The notes under the pieces: model-generated
Told to the model about the DNA's origin: nothing
Database searches by the model: none
The model's input: only the letters and a program-made list of their open reading frames with translations
Shown here: one piece after another, positions 1-13,300 of the stretch
Layout of the letters: each line of letters begins with the position of its first letter
Numbering within the stretch: the first letter of the stretch is position 1
Made by a program: the position numbers and the translations under genes
Source: Edolisoma coerulescens
Lineage: Eukaryota; Chordata; Aves; Passeriformes; Campephagidae
Reading direction: 5' to 3'
NCBI GenBank assembly: GCA_013397115.1
Contig: VWZW01006289.1
Span: 1,731,650 to 1,795,649, forward strand
Length of the DNA: 64,000 nucleotides

Positions 1-3000
1 CCCCGGGTGGGCTCCGGCCTCGTCCCGATGCTCTTAATCCCACGGCGCCCAGTGCAATAACGCGGGCTGGGGGCTGGGGCTCTGCTGCACGGATTTGACT
101 GAAAATGCAATTTGGAAGGGATTTAGCTGAGCCCGCCCAAATCGGCAGTGAGATAAAGTGAGGGGAACAGGGAGTGGATTTATATTCTGTCCTTTTTTCG
201 TGAGCCCCGTGTCTGCACCTGTGGCTACGGCTCGGGGCCTGCAGCTCCACCCACATCTGCATCCAAAATTCACATTAGGCTGGCAGAAAACAAAGCAATA
301 ATATAGAAATTCACAGAAAGCTTGCATTTATTAGTGTCTTGGTCGACACAGTTCTCAGTGTTGTTTTGTAGTCCTGTCTCAACAGCTCCACGTCCTCTCT
401 GGCCTTGGGCACAGGGAGAAGAAGGTGCTGGATACCTGTAGGTGTACTGATGGGTGTCTGTCAATGTGTTGGGTGTGGAAGAACACAGGGGAGGAAATCA
501 CTGCCTGGAGCACTGCTTCAGAGCAGCTTGGCTGGATCTGTAGTGCTTCCTCCCCTCTGAGGGAAAGCAATGTCCTTCCAGGCTGCATAGGGGGTGTAGA
601 TGGCTTCCCCACTCCTGCCTCCACTCTTCTTCATACCCCCTACTTACTTAGGCTTTCTGCAAAATAGAGAAGAAACCTCCTGCAGCAGAGAATTGGCTCT
701 CGGTGGGGTATTGCCAAGAAAGGTTCATTTGCCTTATGACAGTGGCAAACTCCTGCATAAAATTACCTGTCCTGTATGGTTTTTACCCAAAGCAAATAGC
801 TTAGAGAGCCTCGCATGCTTTGTGTCCATCCTTGTGCTCAGGCTGAGTCTCCTCTTAGAAGCCTCAACACAAAAGTTCTGCAGTGTAAGGAGGATGAAGG
901 GATTTCTGCCATCCCTCCATCACAGATATGTTTCCAAATGCCTCCCTCCAAACAGAGTTACAGTGTGGAAAATGTGTTCAGTCACCATCCCTGGAGATAC
1001 TTAAAAGATTTGGAGTTTAGGGACATAGTTTAGTGCTGGAATTGGCAGTGCTGGATTCATGGCTGGATTTGATAGTCTTAAAGGTTTTTCCATCCCAAGA
1101 GATACTATGTTTTTCTGTTTCTATGAATTGTTTCTCCAATAAGGCGGCTATTTCTCTCCTATATTTGATAATTAGTGACATACTGTGTCCCTTTTGGCTG
1201 CTTGCCCACTTCCCCTGACAAGTGCAGAGCTTGCATGTGAAGCTCAAAGAGTCTTATGCAATTATTTTGGTTTGTGTTGTCTCTCTTTTCCTTGGTTGGG
1301 AATTGCTAGTGAACACAGTGCCTTCAGGCTGTAATTTCCTGTTGCATATTTTCTGAAACCATGTGAGGGATTGCTCTTGATGAGCTTTCCAGGAGCCTGC
1401 TACAATTGAACTTGTCTAATTATCAGCCAGTTATAGCCTTCAGCTTCTTGCCGCCCTTTTTCTCTTGTCGTTCAGGATTGTTTTATTTTCCCCTCCTGGG
1501 ATCTGAGTGCTAATATGGATCATGGAGCCTCTGACAGTAGGTGTCACAAGTTTGTCTGGGTTAGCACAGAAAAATGTCAGGAAGAGAGAGCTCTGAGCAG
1601 TAGGGGTGCTTCACAAAGGGTTTATATGGTGCCTATATCCTAAACCAGGGCTTACCAAAGGATGGCCCAGGGGACAGCGATGACTGTTCACAGGAGTGTA
1701 TCACCCTTATGCTGCTCTTCAGTAAAGACATGATCTGGCGGGCAGAGGTCATTGTGAAATTCCCAGGGCTGAAGGTGGCAGGTGGCTCAAAGAGTATGGG
1801 AGGATTGAGAGAAATGTCAGCAGGACTCCAAAGGATCCTTCTGTGCACACCTGGTTCGTGCAGCGGAGCAGACTGAGGAGATGCCCCGGCTGTGCCTGAA
1901 CTGACTCAAGGACTCTCAGGGCTACAAAGATCATCCAGCAACACAGAGCTGATTTTGACCCGTGTACCAATACACCCTGCCTGCCACACAGTCAGCTAAA
2001 GGTACATCGTTTCAAGGAACCTAATCATACTTCCTGGAGGCTGCTTTATTCCCGAACAAAGCAGCGTTCAGTGCCATGGATGCAGATATGCTTCTGTGAG
2101 CTTTCTCCTTAGCTCAGCTGCCTGTTCTGCCACCCTCCTGGCTGCAGTGCTTCGGGTGTTCATGGGGCCGTGCTCTAGCCTGCAGAAGCCTCACTAGGAA
2201 GAATCAGCTTGAAGGTGATGTCTCCTTCTTTTCTGAGGACTTAGGTAGAAAAAGGCAATTTATGACTGTGTGGAGCTGGGAGTCTATCCAAAGGAGGATG
2301 CTGGGATCCTTGCCCTGGTTTTATGTGGGGTAAATGGCCAGGAGTGGTCTGTAAGACCTTGAATTCCCCTCTTCTGACTGCTGAGAGATTTCATCCCCAA
2401 AATTCCAATTGGCCCTGGGCACCTTCAGGGTCTGTAGCCACTCTGAGTAAGGAGAGGTATTGCCCTGAATTCCCACAAGCACCATGGTCTCCTGGATGCT
2501 CTGAGGGAGGCAGTGGTATTCACAGCTTTCAAAGATCAGTGTGAGAGATCATCATTCTTTTCCTCAGCCCCTGGACTGCCAGCTTTGTGCTGTCACAAGG
2601 CTCTGCTTAATATTGCTGTGCCTTTACAAGCTAAAACAGGGTCTGCTCGCTGGTATGGTACCTTTCACACAGCATCTCTGTCCCTCTCCTCCTTCAAATA
2701 ATAGGATTTAATGAGCAAGACGGAGTATTTGTGTTTACGTATAAAACCTTCCATGCATTTATCAAGGATGTGTCCAAAAGCTTTAGAAAAAGAAGAAAAA
2801 AAATTCTCCTTTTTCTCTGTCTTGTAAACTTCTATAAAATTGGATGCAAGAAAAACTCAGTGATCGTTTCTCCCTCGCTGTAACTGGTTTCAGTGTGCCA
2901 CTGTACTCAGCAAAATGTATTATATATGTTAGCAATTGTTTCTCAGTGCCCATCACAATAGCCAAGGAGTTAAAATTGCTAATGATCTTTCAAGCAGCCC

Positions 3001-6000
3001 AGCTATTTTTCAGCTGCTCACTGAGGCCATTAATCAACATACCCAGGACCGCTTGAGCAACATTTGCTAGCAATTAACCTATGGGTATGGGATTTTTTTT
3101 TGCTATTACATTTCTTAGCTAGTCTGCACATCAAATGAAAGATGCATCCTAACACGCTTTTGCTAATTGAAGAGTCTAGAAAACAAAAGTTCTCAGGCCT
3201 ACATGGACCAGCTTGATATGAGAAAAGAGGGCATCCAATATGCTGGGAAAGTGTCACATTAAATACTTCCTCAGATTGCTGAACATTAACTGACCTCTTG
3301 CTTTCCACTTGTTCTCCTAATGTTGTATAGATGATAGAATGGACATCCAAGATGTGTTGCTTTTAGTTACTATGTATTTTAAAATGCTTATTGAAATACT
3401 CCCTGGGGAGAAAAGGAACTGTGCATGTGTTCCCCTGACCTTTACAGTGCCCCACTGTTTCTCTGTTCTCGTTCCTCAAGCACTCAGTAGTGGTATCACC
3501 TCATTTTTCACTAGCAAGATTCAGGACCAAAATATTTCTAGTATTACTTCAGTGGTGTCAATGAAGTTATGCCTGGGGATATCCCCACCTCTAATATATT
3601 CTACTCTCTGCAAAATTTGTTTGACTGGAAAGTGTTACTGTGTGGCTTAACAGAGTTTCTTTATGTCTCAGAAGAAAGGAAACAGGAAAGTTAGTGAGAA
3701 ATTGAAGAAACCGTTTGCCTCCAGAATTATTGCAGGGGACTTTTCTGGTTTGCAGGACTTTGTGAGATGGCAAATTAAAGATGTACAAAGGAACAAACAC
3801 ACACCATGAGCAGAGCTGCTGCAGTATCCTGCCTGCATTGATATGACTGTAGAGGACCAGTATCTCCCATCCTAGCATGCACTGGCAGCTCTATATGGAG
3901 ATGGTCTAGAAGCCCTAAGTGGCCTAAAGCTGGAGTAATGTCAAGGCCTGTAACCGTGATCAGAAGCAGCTTAGATAAGGTAGCACATGCACCGATGGCC
4001 AGCTTGCACCAGCACACCCACTTCTGTTAGCCTTGGTGAGCAGTGAAGGGAGGCTTTTCTACCTGGAAAGGAGTATTTTTCATGTGTACATCCTTCTGCT
4101 GGTGGCATTTCAGAAGTGCAAGAGGAAACAGTGCAGTCCTCTAGCACAGCCAGTAAGTAGCAGCTTTGGATCCTGGCAGCAGAGGAAGGGCTAGTAAAAG
4201 TATTAAATTACTTGCCATGCTTCAGAGCCTGTTTGCATCACTAAGATATAATTTTTTGGTTAATAATAAAGACAGGAGGGTAGTAACAAACTTATTACTA
4301 AAATATCCACATCAGAATGACTTAATTTTCTTGTCAACCCAAAGTTTCATGTTTGCTGTTCATTTTCCTTCACCCCAGACCCTGCCGGGAATGTGTTCAT
4401 GCTTCCCTCTCAGGTTAGACCAAAATCCGGCATCACCAATTTTGGCAGCATTTGTCATCCAGCCATGCAATTCTAATATGCAGGACTGTAAGAGAAGCCT
4501 AAATATAGTGATTCTCTTGGCCCTTATTTATATCAGAGACAATGCCAGTTTCTAGCCCACATCGTTGTGGGGGAAGGAGGCTTGAACATGTGACACAAAA
4601 GCAAACAAAAAAAATGTCTCCCGACACATTTAACTTAGCTCTCTGGCTTTCTTTTGGAGTATGACTCATGAGTTTTAAATGATTAGAAGAGCCTCAACTT
4701 CAATCCTCACTCAAAATAGCCCTGTTACCTCTGATAAGAGAGGAGGATGTCACTTTACTGAGTGTGGCGGCCCTTCTCATCTGCACTGGAATGAAAAAGC
4801 AGGCAAAAAGTGGGCAGGCCACATGCCTGAAAAAGAGACACTTTAGTTCCCCTGAGCTCATTAAATATCTTCAGCTCTGGCAAGTGCAAGATTTTGGGCT
4901 CAGGGACAGACCTTTCCGAGAGAGCAGTACAAGCTGAGTTAAAGAAACAGGAGCTGACACCAGGTCTGAGTGTAATGCAACCTAATTAAAATTAAGAGTG
5001 GTTGGAAATGTGTTTGGTTATATTCTGCAGGCAATGAAAGGCCATTTTCCTAAAAATGCTATCTTAATGATTTGCCCAATTTATATTCTTGTCTTTTCAT
5101 TTATTAGTTACCTAAACCTTATAAAGCAGAGCTTTCTCCATCCTCATGAGGCAGGTATGTATACAAATGGCAGGTACTGATGAAATGTTTACTGAAAAGA
5201 TTAGCTTGTCAATGAGGCAAAGGATAGATATTGATCCCCCTTCTATGTTTGTCAACCTGTAACCTGTTTAAGAAATGGCCTACAGCAATGAAATCCAATC
5301 AAGCACTCTCTGCAGCTCCAGTTTTCTTGTAATATAGGGAGGGGATTCAATCACAATAGAGGAAATGAACCACTTATCATATAAATGAGGGTAAGGCAAT
5401 TAACAGGTTACAGGTTCCAAGTGAGGAGAGTTCCGACTGCAGTACAGGATTAAACAATGGCTATTCTGTACACCTGAGCTTTCCTGTGGTCTTTCTGTGG
5501 GGAGGGGTTGTTATGGCAAAATATATTGCAATGTTAACAGGTTTAACAGAACAGAGCACGCTGTGTGCCTTCCCTCCCTAAACCCCTGCTTGATAACTTC
5601 ATAATGGAAATGTTTTCAGAGGTGGACAAAACAGTCTTCTAAGTGATTAATACCACTTGTCAGTTCGTAGGGCCACCTGAAAACCAGTTTTTTAGCTTTA
5701 TGAGAGGTGTAAGAGATTGCAGAACTTTTATTTTATTCAACATCAGAAGAAAATTTTCTAATATGATCCTCCTACCCTCACCTCCCCACAGTAAAATGTC
5801 TCTAGTCCAAGCTGTGTGTAAGACAAGCATTGAAACCACCAGGCTGCAGATACAGCCTTCAATAGCTTGTCTTTATTTATTTGCATGACTGAGTAAGAGG
5901 GCAGCATGATCTACAGATAGGCTGATGTGGGCCCTTTCTTCCCTCCAGCAGAGTGGGTACCCACGTAAAACACCTAGTTTGTAGGTTCAAATGCCTGCCC

Positions 6001-7040
6001 TGAAACAGAGAAGAGCAGCTGATACTGAAGCATTTGCCATTTGAGACAAGCAATCAATCCGTTTGCATTCTGAGAGTTTTCTTCTCCAGAAATACAATCC
6101 CAGACCTTGATGGAAAAAGAAGAGATCATGTAATTTTTCCATTAAAGATTTAGGTCTTGGTACTTGCAGTGGGTTGAGTTTGGCTGGATACCAGGTGCCC
6201 ACAGGCTGCTCTCTCACTCCCCTCTCACTCCACTGAGACAAGAAGGGAAAAAAGGACTAAAAGCTTATGGGTCAAGGCAAGGGCAGGAAGAGATTATTCT
6301 ATCCAGAACCTTGACGTGTAAATTGAATACACTACTCCAGCCTTTTCCAGCTAAAATAGTGTGTCACTGCAAGTATCTGATCAGTGCTCAACCTAGAGAA
6401 AGTTTTCTTTCTTATCTTCTATATCCAGCGCAATTTTTAAAATTTTCTAAATAATATTCTTCCTAATGGATACCTTTATTGCTTCAATTGTGCACTGAAA
6501 TAGACTTCATTAGATAAGCAGCCCTCAGAGAGGAGATCGGTGGAAGATTACGCATGGCAGGCAGCAAAATGTGAGAATTCAGTGAACTCATGGACTTGGG
6601 GAAGGCGAGGAGACGCACAGTCCTCAATCCCCACTCCCAGTGTCAGGAGACCATGGCAGCCTGTCCAGTTGGACCCAACAGTCTCTAAGTTCAACCAACT
6701 CAGCTGAAGGTGCACTGAAACCACAGCTGATCAAAAAGCCTTTCTGAAAGAGTAGCTTGCAGTGACCTGCTGGTGTGACCCCTGGCCAGGAAGAAGAACA
6801 AGCTCTCGTGGCAGTCTGCCAGCAGTGGAGGGTTAATTTAAATTTTCCAGCAATTTACCTTGCTGAAGTAAATTGTGCTTTAAGTATTAGGAGTTGTTCT
6901 GGGGGAACAGTTACTGTGTTTCTTAGACATATCTACCCTTCCAGTGACGACTACTGCCATGTTTACCCTCTTCCAGTTCCATCCTCAAAAATGTCTTTCC
7001 AGTGGTGTAGAAAATCCTTGAACATTGTCTCTCCTTTTGT
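1..7040. other. Non-coding, no gene seen
   Basis: The first 240 bp are CpG-richer than what follows and may be the edge of a feature outside the window. The rest is mixed AT-rich sequence with several stretches of homeodomain-like TAAT motifs. The longest open frames (134 aa at 600-1004, 129 aa at 4166-4555) show no recognisable domain and no splice or promoter context. Confidence 0.6.
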
Positions 7041-7342
7041 AGAATCAGAGAATAGAATCACAGGATGGTTTGGGTTGGAAGGGACCTTAGAGATATCTCA
7101 TTCCAACCCCACTGCCGTGGGCAGGGACATATTCAACGAGACCAGTTTGCTCAAAGCCCCATCCAGCCTGGACCTGAACACTTCCAGGGATGGGGCATCC
7201 ACAACTTCTCTGGGCAACCTGTTCCAGTGCCTCACCACCCTGAAAGCACAGAATTTCTTCCTAATATCTAATCTAAACCCAACCTCTTTCAGTTTAAAGC
7301 CATTCCCCATGTCCTATCACTAGATGCCCTTTTAAAAAGTCA
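7041..7342 (-). mobile_element. CR1 LINE, 3-prime end
   Basis: The + strand opens with the reversed CR1 tail (AATCACAGGATGGTTTGGGT), followed by the complement of the ORF2 C terminus. The minus frame at 7098-7310 still reads WNRLPREVV and SLEVFRSRLD, typical of the CR1 ORF2 end. It is 5-prime truncated, as is usual for the family. Confidence 0.9.
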
Positions 7343-10300
7343 CTATTAAAAGCACAATAATAATTTAATTATTAGAATTAGTAAAACTAATGACTGGAGC
7401 TATTTCTCATGAGCTTGAAACCTTAGTTTTGTGACTTGGACTAAGACAGCAGGAATAGGATCTCAATTAAAAGTAAATTTTTAAAGTTTGAAATAAAGGG
7501 CTAAATCTTTCATATACACTAATGCTAAATGTTTCATAAGTAAGAAATCTCATGTGAAATAAAATCCTGAAATAAAGCTGTGACATGCTGGTTCATCTTC
7601 CTCAGTACAATAACTATGCCCAAAAATTAGTGTAGATGTTGGAATACTCAGGCTAGAGTCAAACCCTTTAAGGTCCTTATGGCATTATCTTGCTAAGCAG
7701 ACACCTTGCTGTTACCAGAACCATCTGGTCCGGCATTCCCAGGTGGAGGTGTCTGCCACTCATTTGCAGGAGAGAGGAGAATCCTACATCTGGTTCCTTC
7801 TCTTCTCCCGATACCACATCCCCCAGAGATTTGCTGTCTGCTTTGTTAATGATTAAGAGCTAACTACAGAAGGGCACGTATCAAGTATGGACATATTATA
7901 TTGTGCCAGAATTGAGGAGGAAGCCTCAGGCTTGTGTCCCATGTGCCTCTCTCCAGTATTAATCTTCTCAGTACATGAAATATTTTTCACCAATACATAA
8001 CCTCACTTATTACTTCCTGCCATTAAGTGCAGCAAATACTCAGACACTCTTCTGGAACATCTCCAAATGAAATCTCAGAGTCATTACATTAACCTTTTCC
8101 ATTATAGAGCAGAAAGAAATTAGCTATTGGCACACAGAGAAATACTTAGAAAGTGGCACGGTATTTTGCATAATTGTATTTTTACACTTTCCAACAACGC
8201 AAAGAGTTAAACACAAGTGGTAAAAATCCTGCATGCTTCATTAAAAACTCTCAATTTCTCTATTTTCAGCAAAATAAGCCATCAGTGTTAGATTCTATAA
8301 TTGACACCATTGCTTAGGGAACAAACCTATGAATCTTATTAGAGACAAATTCATTACTTTAAGTCCACCCTTAGGATGCAGAGCTCATAAAAGAAACCTC
8401 TGGAGGGTTCAGCTTAGGGGATGAGATGATTTCAGGCTGCAAATCTACAGATTTGCTGTAATTAACCTGAACTAATTATTGTCAGGCGATGGGTCAGACA
8501 TCCTGGATAAAAGCCCCTGACTGGTTTTGTGGTCTACTGGGTTTTCAGCAAGAGAGCTGCCTGTTAAACAAAGAAAAAGTACTGAAAGCACAGCCCTATA
8601 TATTGTTGAAGTAAAATAAATCTTTCCACTAGGAGAGAATACCAGAGTCTATTTAAAATGCGCAGTCAATTGGCACACTGAAATGTATCAATGTTTAATA
8701 CTTTTGTTAGCAACCTCACTGCAGGCAACCATCGCTAGCAATGGTCAAAAACAACTCCTGGGAGGGCTGCGCTGCTCTCCCTCCACATGAAGAGAATGCC
8801 TACCTGCCTTCTCTTGCAAATATCGTGAGAAGGGACCCATTAAACAATTCTTCATGCACTGCAGGTACATGTCATAGTCCTGTAATGGGTGCTGCCCTGT
8901 CACTATTCTGCTGCTGCTTTCAAGGGGCAAGACAGATGCACAGATGCACCTACAGAAGTGTGTATGGCTGCCATAGGGCAGAAGGAGCTGGCTGGCCTCT
9001 ACAGGGTATGCTGATAACCCTGTCATACAGATAACACAGATTTACTTATCACAGCTTCAAAAAGCAGAGACAATTTTCACCAACAGTGGAAGAACTGTTT
9101 AGTCTCATTGTTTCAAAACCAGATTTTTGTGTTCATTTAAGTTTCTAAATTCTGTTGAAATCAGTGGCCATGACATGAAAGTATTTTGAGGTGTCTCCAT
9201 CCTTTGAAGTTTTCACGACTTGGCTGGGCAAAGCTGACATGATCACATTCCACCTTGAGTGGGACATGACCTTCAGAAGTCCCTTCTGGCCGCTGTTTCT
9301 ATGACCCAGTGTGGTGCAGACATGGTTACAAGGAGAACCCTCTGTTCAGGTGCTGTACTTTCTCAGAAGGAGATGCTTATTGGCTGCCCCTTGCTGAAGA
9401 GTTCTTTTCCCTTCAGTCCAAAGGCCCAATGCCATTGCCAATGCCATGCCAATACGCATCCTACCTTCCCCTCTCACCTCTGATGGTGTTTCTTGGCGGA
9501 TGGTCTCGTATTTTTACTGGATGTTTCACTGATGTTGGGCAATTTGTTTTCCATTTCCTCTGTGTGTCTCTGCTGCTGTGGGACTGAGTTTCTAACCGAG
9601 GACTCCCAACGAGGGAAGCCTGTGTATGAGTGCAGCACAGCCAGGGCTGATCTTGGCAGCCATCACCTGCAGACCCTGTGATACACCAGTGAGGGAACAC
9701 AGGGTCGAGCAGTGGGGATAGTCAGTGGCTCTTGTCACGTGCGTGACTTAAAATATCTTCAGGGACATTTTAACTCACTTGAATGTGACTTAAATGACTT
9801 CAAATTTTGAGCCTCTGTGACTCTCTAGGGAAAAAAAGTTCTGTGTCAGCACCACCTGACAAATCCCAGGTCCCTCCTCTGCTGCACAGCTGTGGAGTTT
9901 CCTTCAGGTTCCTCAGGCACTCAGGTGTTCCCAAAGAAACTTTCTGCCTCACAGGAGTATTGTCAATGTAAGGTAGGCTCACATCTGCTAACCTAATGGG
10001 ATCCATTGAGCTTTAGAGGTCTTGAAATCAAAAGAAATTATGACTAGAGCCTTTTTTTTTTTTTTTAATCTTCTGTGTATTACATTGATGGGTTTGTTAT
10101 TGGTTTTCACTATTTACATTTCATTATATTTTTCCCATCATTAACAGTTTTCCTACTGGTACAAAGACATTCCCTAGCAAGCAGAGGATTAAAAATTACT
10201 GGTAAAAACAGCTAGAAATCTGAACAGTTGAACTGAATCAAAGTATGTAAGAGATTGATACCGAGCATAATGCTACTCTTAAGTGGAGGCAGCACATGAG

Positions 10301-13300
10301 CTCCTCTGTAGATCTGAATGTTCTCAGTAAATAGATCCTTATAATCAAAGTAAGAAGTTATTCATTACCTGAAACAGATTTTAAAATATACAAGTAGCAG
10401 CATTTAAATCCTACTAGCACTCTGCAGGAGGCAGTTCTTGAATTACATCTAATACTCAAGTTTTGTGTTTTGTGAGGACATTCTGCAAACTAAGATCATT
10501 AAATTATCCTCCAAATGATTATGGATTTGGGGTTTTTTTTGCTAGCCTGCTTTTCTAACTTAAATGTTTTCATTTTGCTACCAAATATACAAAGCTCTCC
10601 TAGATTTTGCTCAGTCAGGCCTGCACACAAGCAGTGAGATGCGCATGTCCTCAAAGTGCGGGCAGAGGTCCCTCTGTGTGACCTGGAGGATGAGGGGCTC
10701 TGGCTGCAGAGTCCCCACTGCACTTTTGGGGCTGGCAGGGCCTGGCTGTCATGAAGGGCTTTGTTGAATGGGCCTGTCTGAGCTCCTAAGGACCAGTACT
10801 TAGCATAAGCTAACTTTTTGCTTCTGAACATCTCTTGTTTAACCCTCTTGTCCTGTAAATATTAAGCATTAGTTTACTATGCATTGTTTCCATTTCCTGA
10901 TTTGGGCATCCCTGTAACAGAGATGCATCTTCCTGTTGGGAGAGCAGGAAGAGCGATGCCGGGTAAAAAGTGCCTTTTTGCCATCCTTCCATCCAGGTCC
11001 TCAGCTGACCCAGCTGTACTTCAGCCTTACTGAAGCACAGGCCTTTTGATCTTGATGTAAACAACACCTCCTTCAATGCTAACAAGCTTGCCCGCTGTTG
11101 ACTGCCCCTGTTTACAGATAAAACCTGATCCTCTAGCAATAGGAGGAAAGCCTCCAAAACCCTCGCTTCACTGCTCTGGTCAGCTGTGACTGGGGCAGGC
11201 ACAGCTTCAAGTGTGACTTTTTGAGAACTGGTCTCTCCCTAATCAGCATCCACTTAGAGCAAAAAGATTTACAAGCTTTCTCCATGAGTGCTTATGAAGA
11301 TACTGCAAATAAAAACTATTTGCTAGTGAATGGAAAATCCTGTCTGCAGCAGGAAGAGTTGCAGTTATCATGCATCACCACTGTATGCCACTACAGACTA
11401 ATTACTCTAGTGGATCCCAGAGATGAGGCACTGCTACAGCAAACCCTCAAGAAAGGCATAGTTAATATTAAATTGTAATCCTATTACCTTTAGATGTTCC
11501 CAGTGCTATTAATCTCACAGTTTCCAAGTCAGTAGTTTAAAAACAGATTATCTGAAAATCACAATGCCATTAACCTCTTTGTGTGTAGACCATTTTTAAG
11601 CACAGGAGCCAAGAGGAGTAAAAATAATAATAATAAATTTATATTTTCAGTATCTTTCTGCTTAAGAATATTCTATGTACAATTTAAAATTCATCAAAAA
11701 AGCATCAACCATGGAAAAGATTATTTTCATAATCTATTTATACCAAAGGTAAAATAAACATGAATAATCAGAAATGAATTATCTCATCCACTGTCTTTCA
11801 CAAGTCCTCTGTTGGACTGGTGCAAAATTACCCTCAGATTTATATCCTTGCACTAAAAAGCGTAAATAAATTACACTACAGAAGAATTATTGGTTTGATA
11901 TCTTGAAACACGTTTCTAGAGTTAATTTACACCCTAGTAAAATTTTTGTTGAAAACTCACTAGTGGTTTTGCAAGAAAGTCTTTGCAACACAAACTACTG
12001 TGCCAACGTAAAAATTAACTTCTGTAAATGTTTAAGTGAGATTATAAGTCCATAAGTTAGCACGTACATGCTCTTTGAATGATATCCTAAATTTGGTCTC
12101 TGTTTCTATTGCTTTCTCCTACAAGGCTGAAATCTTAAAAAATGTTTTCCTTTTTGGTCTCTTCTGTTTTCTGATCATTATCAGTCATTGTTTCTATATC
12201 TGGTTATTAAGAGATTTAAGCAACTACTTGTTTCTGTCTCTTTAAACTGCTATTCTTATGCTTTCCTCAGTTTTTATTTTGTCTGCAGTTTAAATTATTC
12301 TTTGGTTAGAAAAATCCCTGTAAGATGGTAGGAGGGGGAGAATGTCCGGGGCAAGGAAATTAGTAATTGTAGAAATTGTCGCTTTGACAAAATAAACAAT
12401 TCCTAGAATTTTTAGTATCTCTTACAGAAATTGTAGGGAATGTCTCCTTCATCTTTAGCACAAAAGCCAATTAATGTGGAATTGTGGTCTCAGCAAAAGC
12501 TGAGATGTTTAAATTCTTCAAAAAGAACTTCACAACAAATTACTCTTGTACAGGCTGCATCATCACTTATCCCAGGGAAATTAGAGACCCTCTTGGACTG
12601 CATCCTTTCCATTCCCTAGTCAGTGAGGAAGAGGGGTGGTGCAACCCTTGGAACATGTTTCCTTTTATTGTTGGAATGCTTGCTCACCTTTGAGCAACCC
12701 AGAGATGTCCTTCTTTTGCCTGTGCAAAGGAGCCGTGTGACATTAAGTTACCTATTTACAAAACAGAATAATATAAAAAGCTGCATTAAAGACATCAAAT
12801 GGCTGGAAAAAAAATAAACAAGGAAATGAAATCTTCTCCCTTGAAAGTGTACTCTTCGAAGGCTGAGAGCTGCACTTTGTCACTAAAGTAACATCCGTGA
12901 ATTGTTTCGGTGCTGAAGATCTTTTCAGCTGATTTCACAAGAGCTACTGCTAGAGCTTGATGATGCTACTTCTGCTGCAATGCCACAGCAGTTTCATGGA
13001 GTTTCTACAAATTGATGTATTATTTCTAAGAACCCTTCCTTGTCCTCTGGGATTTCTCTGGGCATCGTGACCCATGACTGCTACCAGGAAACTGGATCCA
13101 ATCCAGATATTTAAATCTAGATGTGACTTCAGTCATCTACTGATTTTTGTCTGTCCAATAATTAGTAACTACTTGTATGTTTGACATAGTAGTTTACAGT
13201 TCTGTAATCACTCCCTTTTCTGGCTGCAGTATGATATTTGAGCTCTGAAAGGGTTTATTCCAATCCCAGAAGTGAATTAATCCCTTCCACAAGAGTTAAC

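Noticed and set aside
6775..7323. 182-aa plus frame
   Set aside because: Its second half is the antisense of a CR1 3-prime end, and the first half has no recognisable content.
10810..11202. 130-aa minus frame with plausible amino-acid balance
   Set aside because: No domain, no promoter or splice context, and no supporting neighbour; length is within chance for the window.
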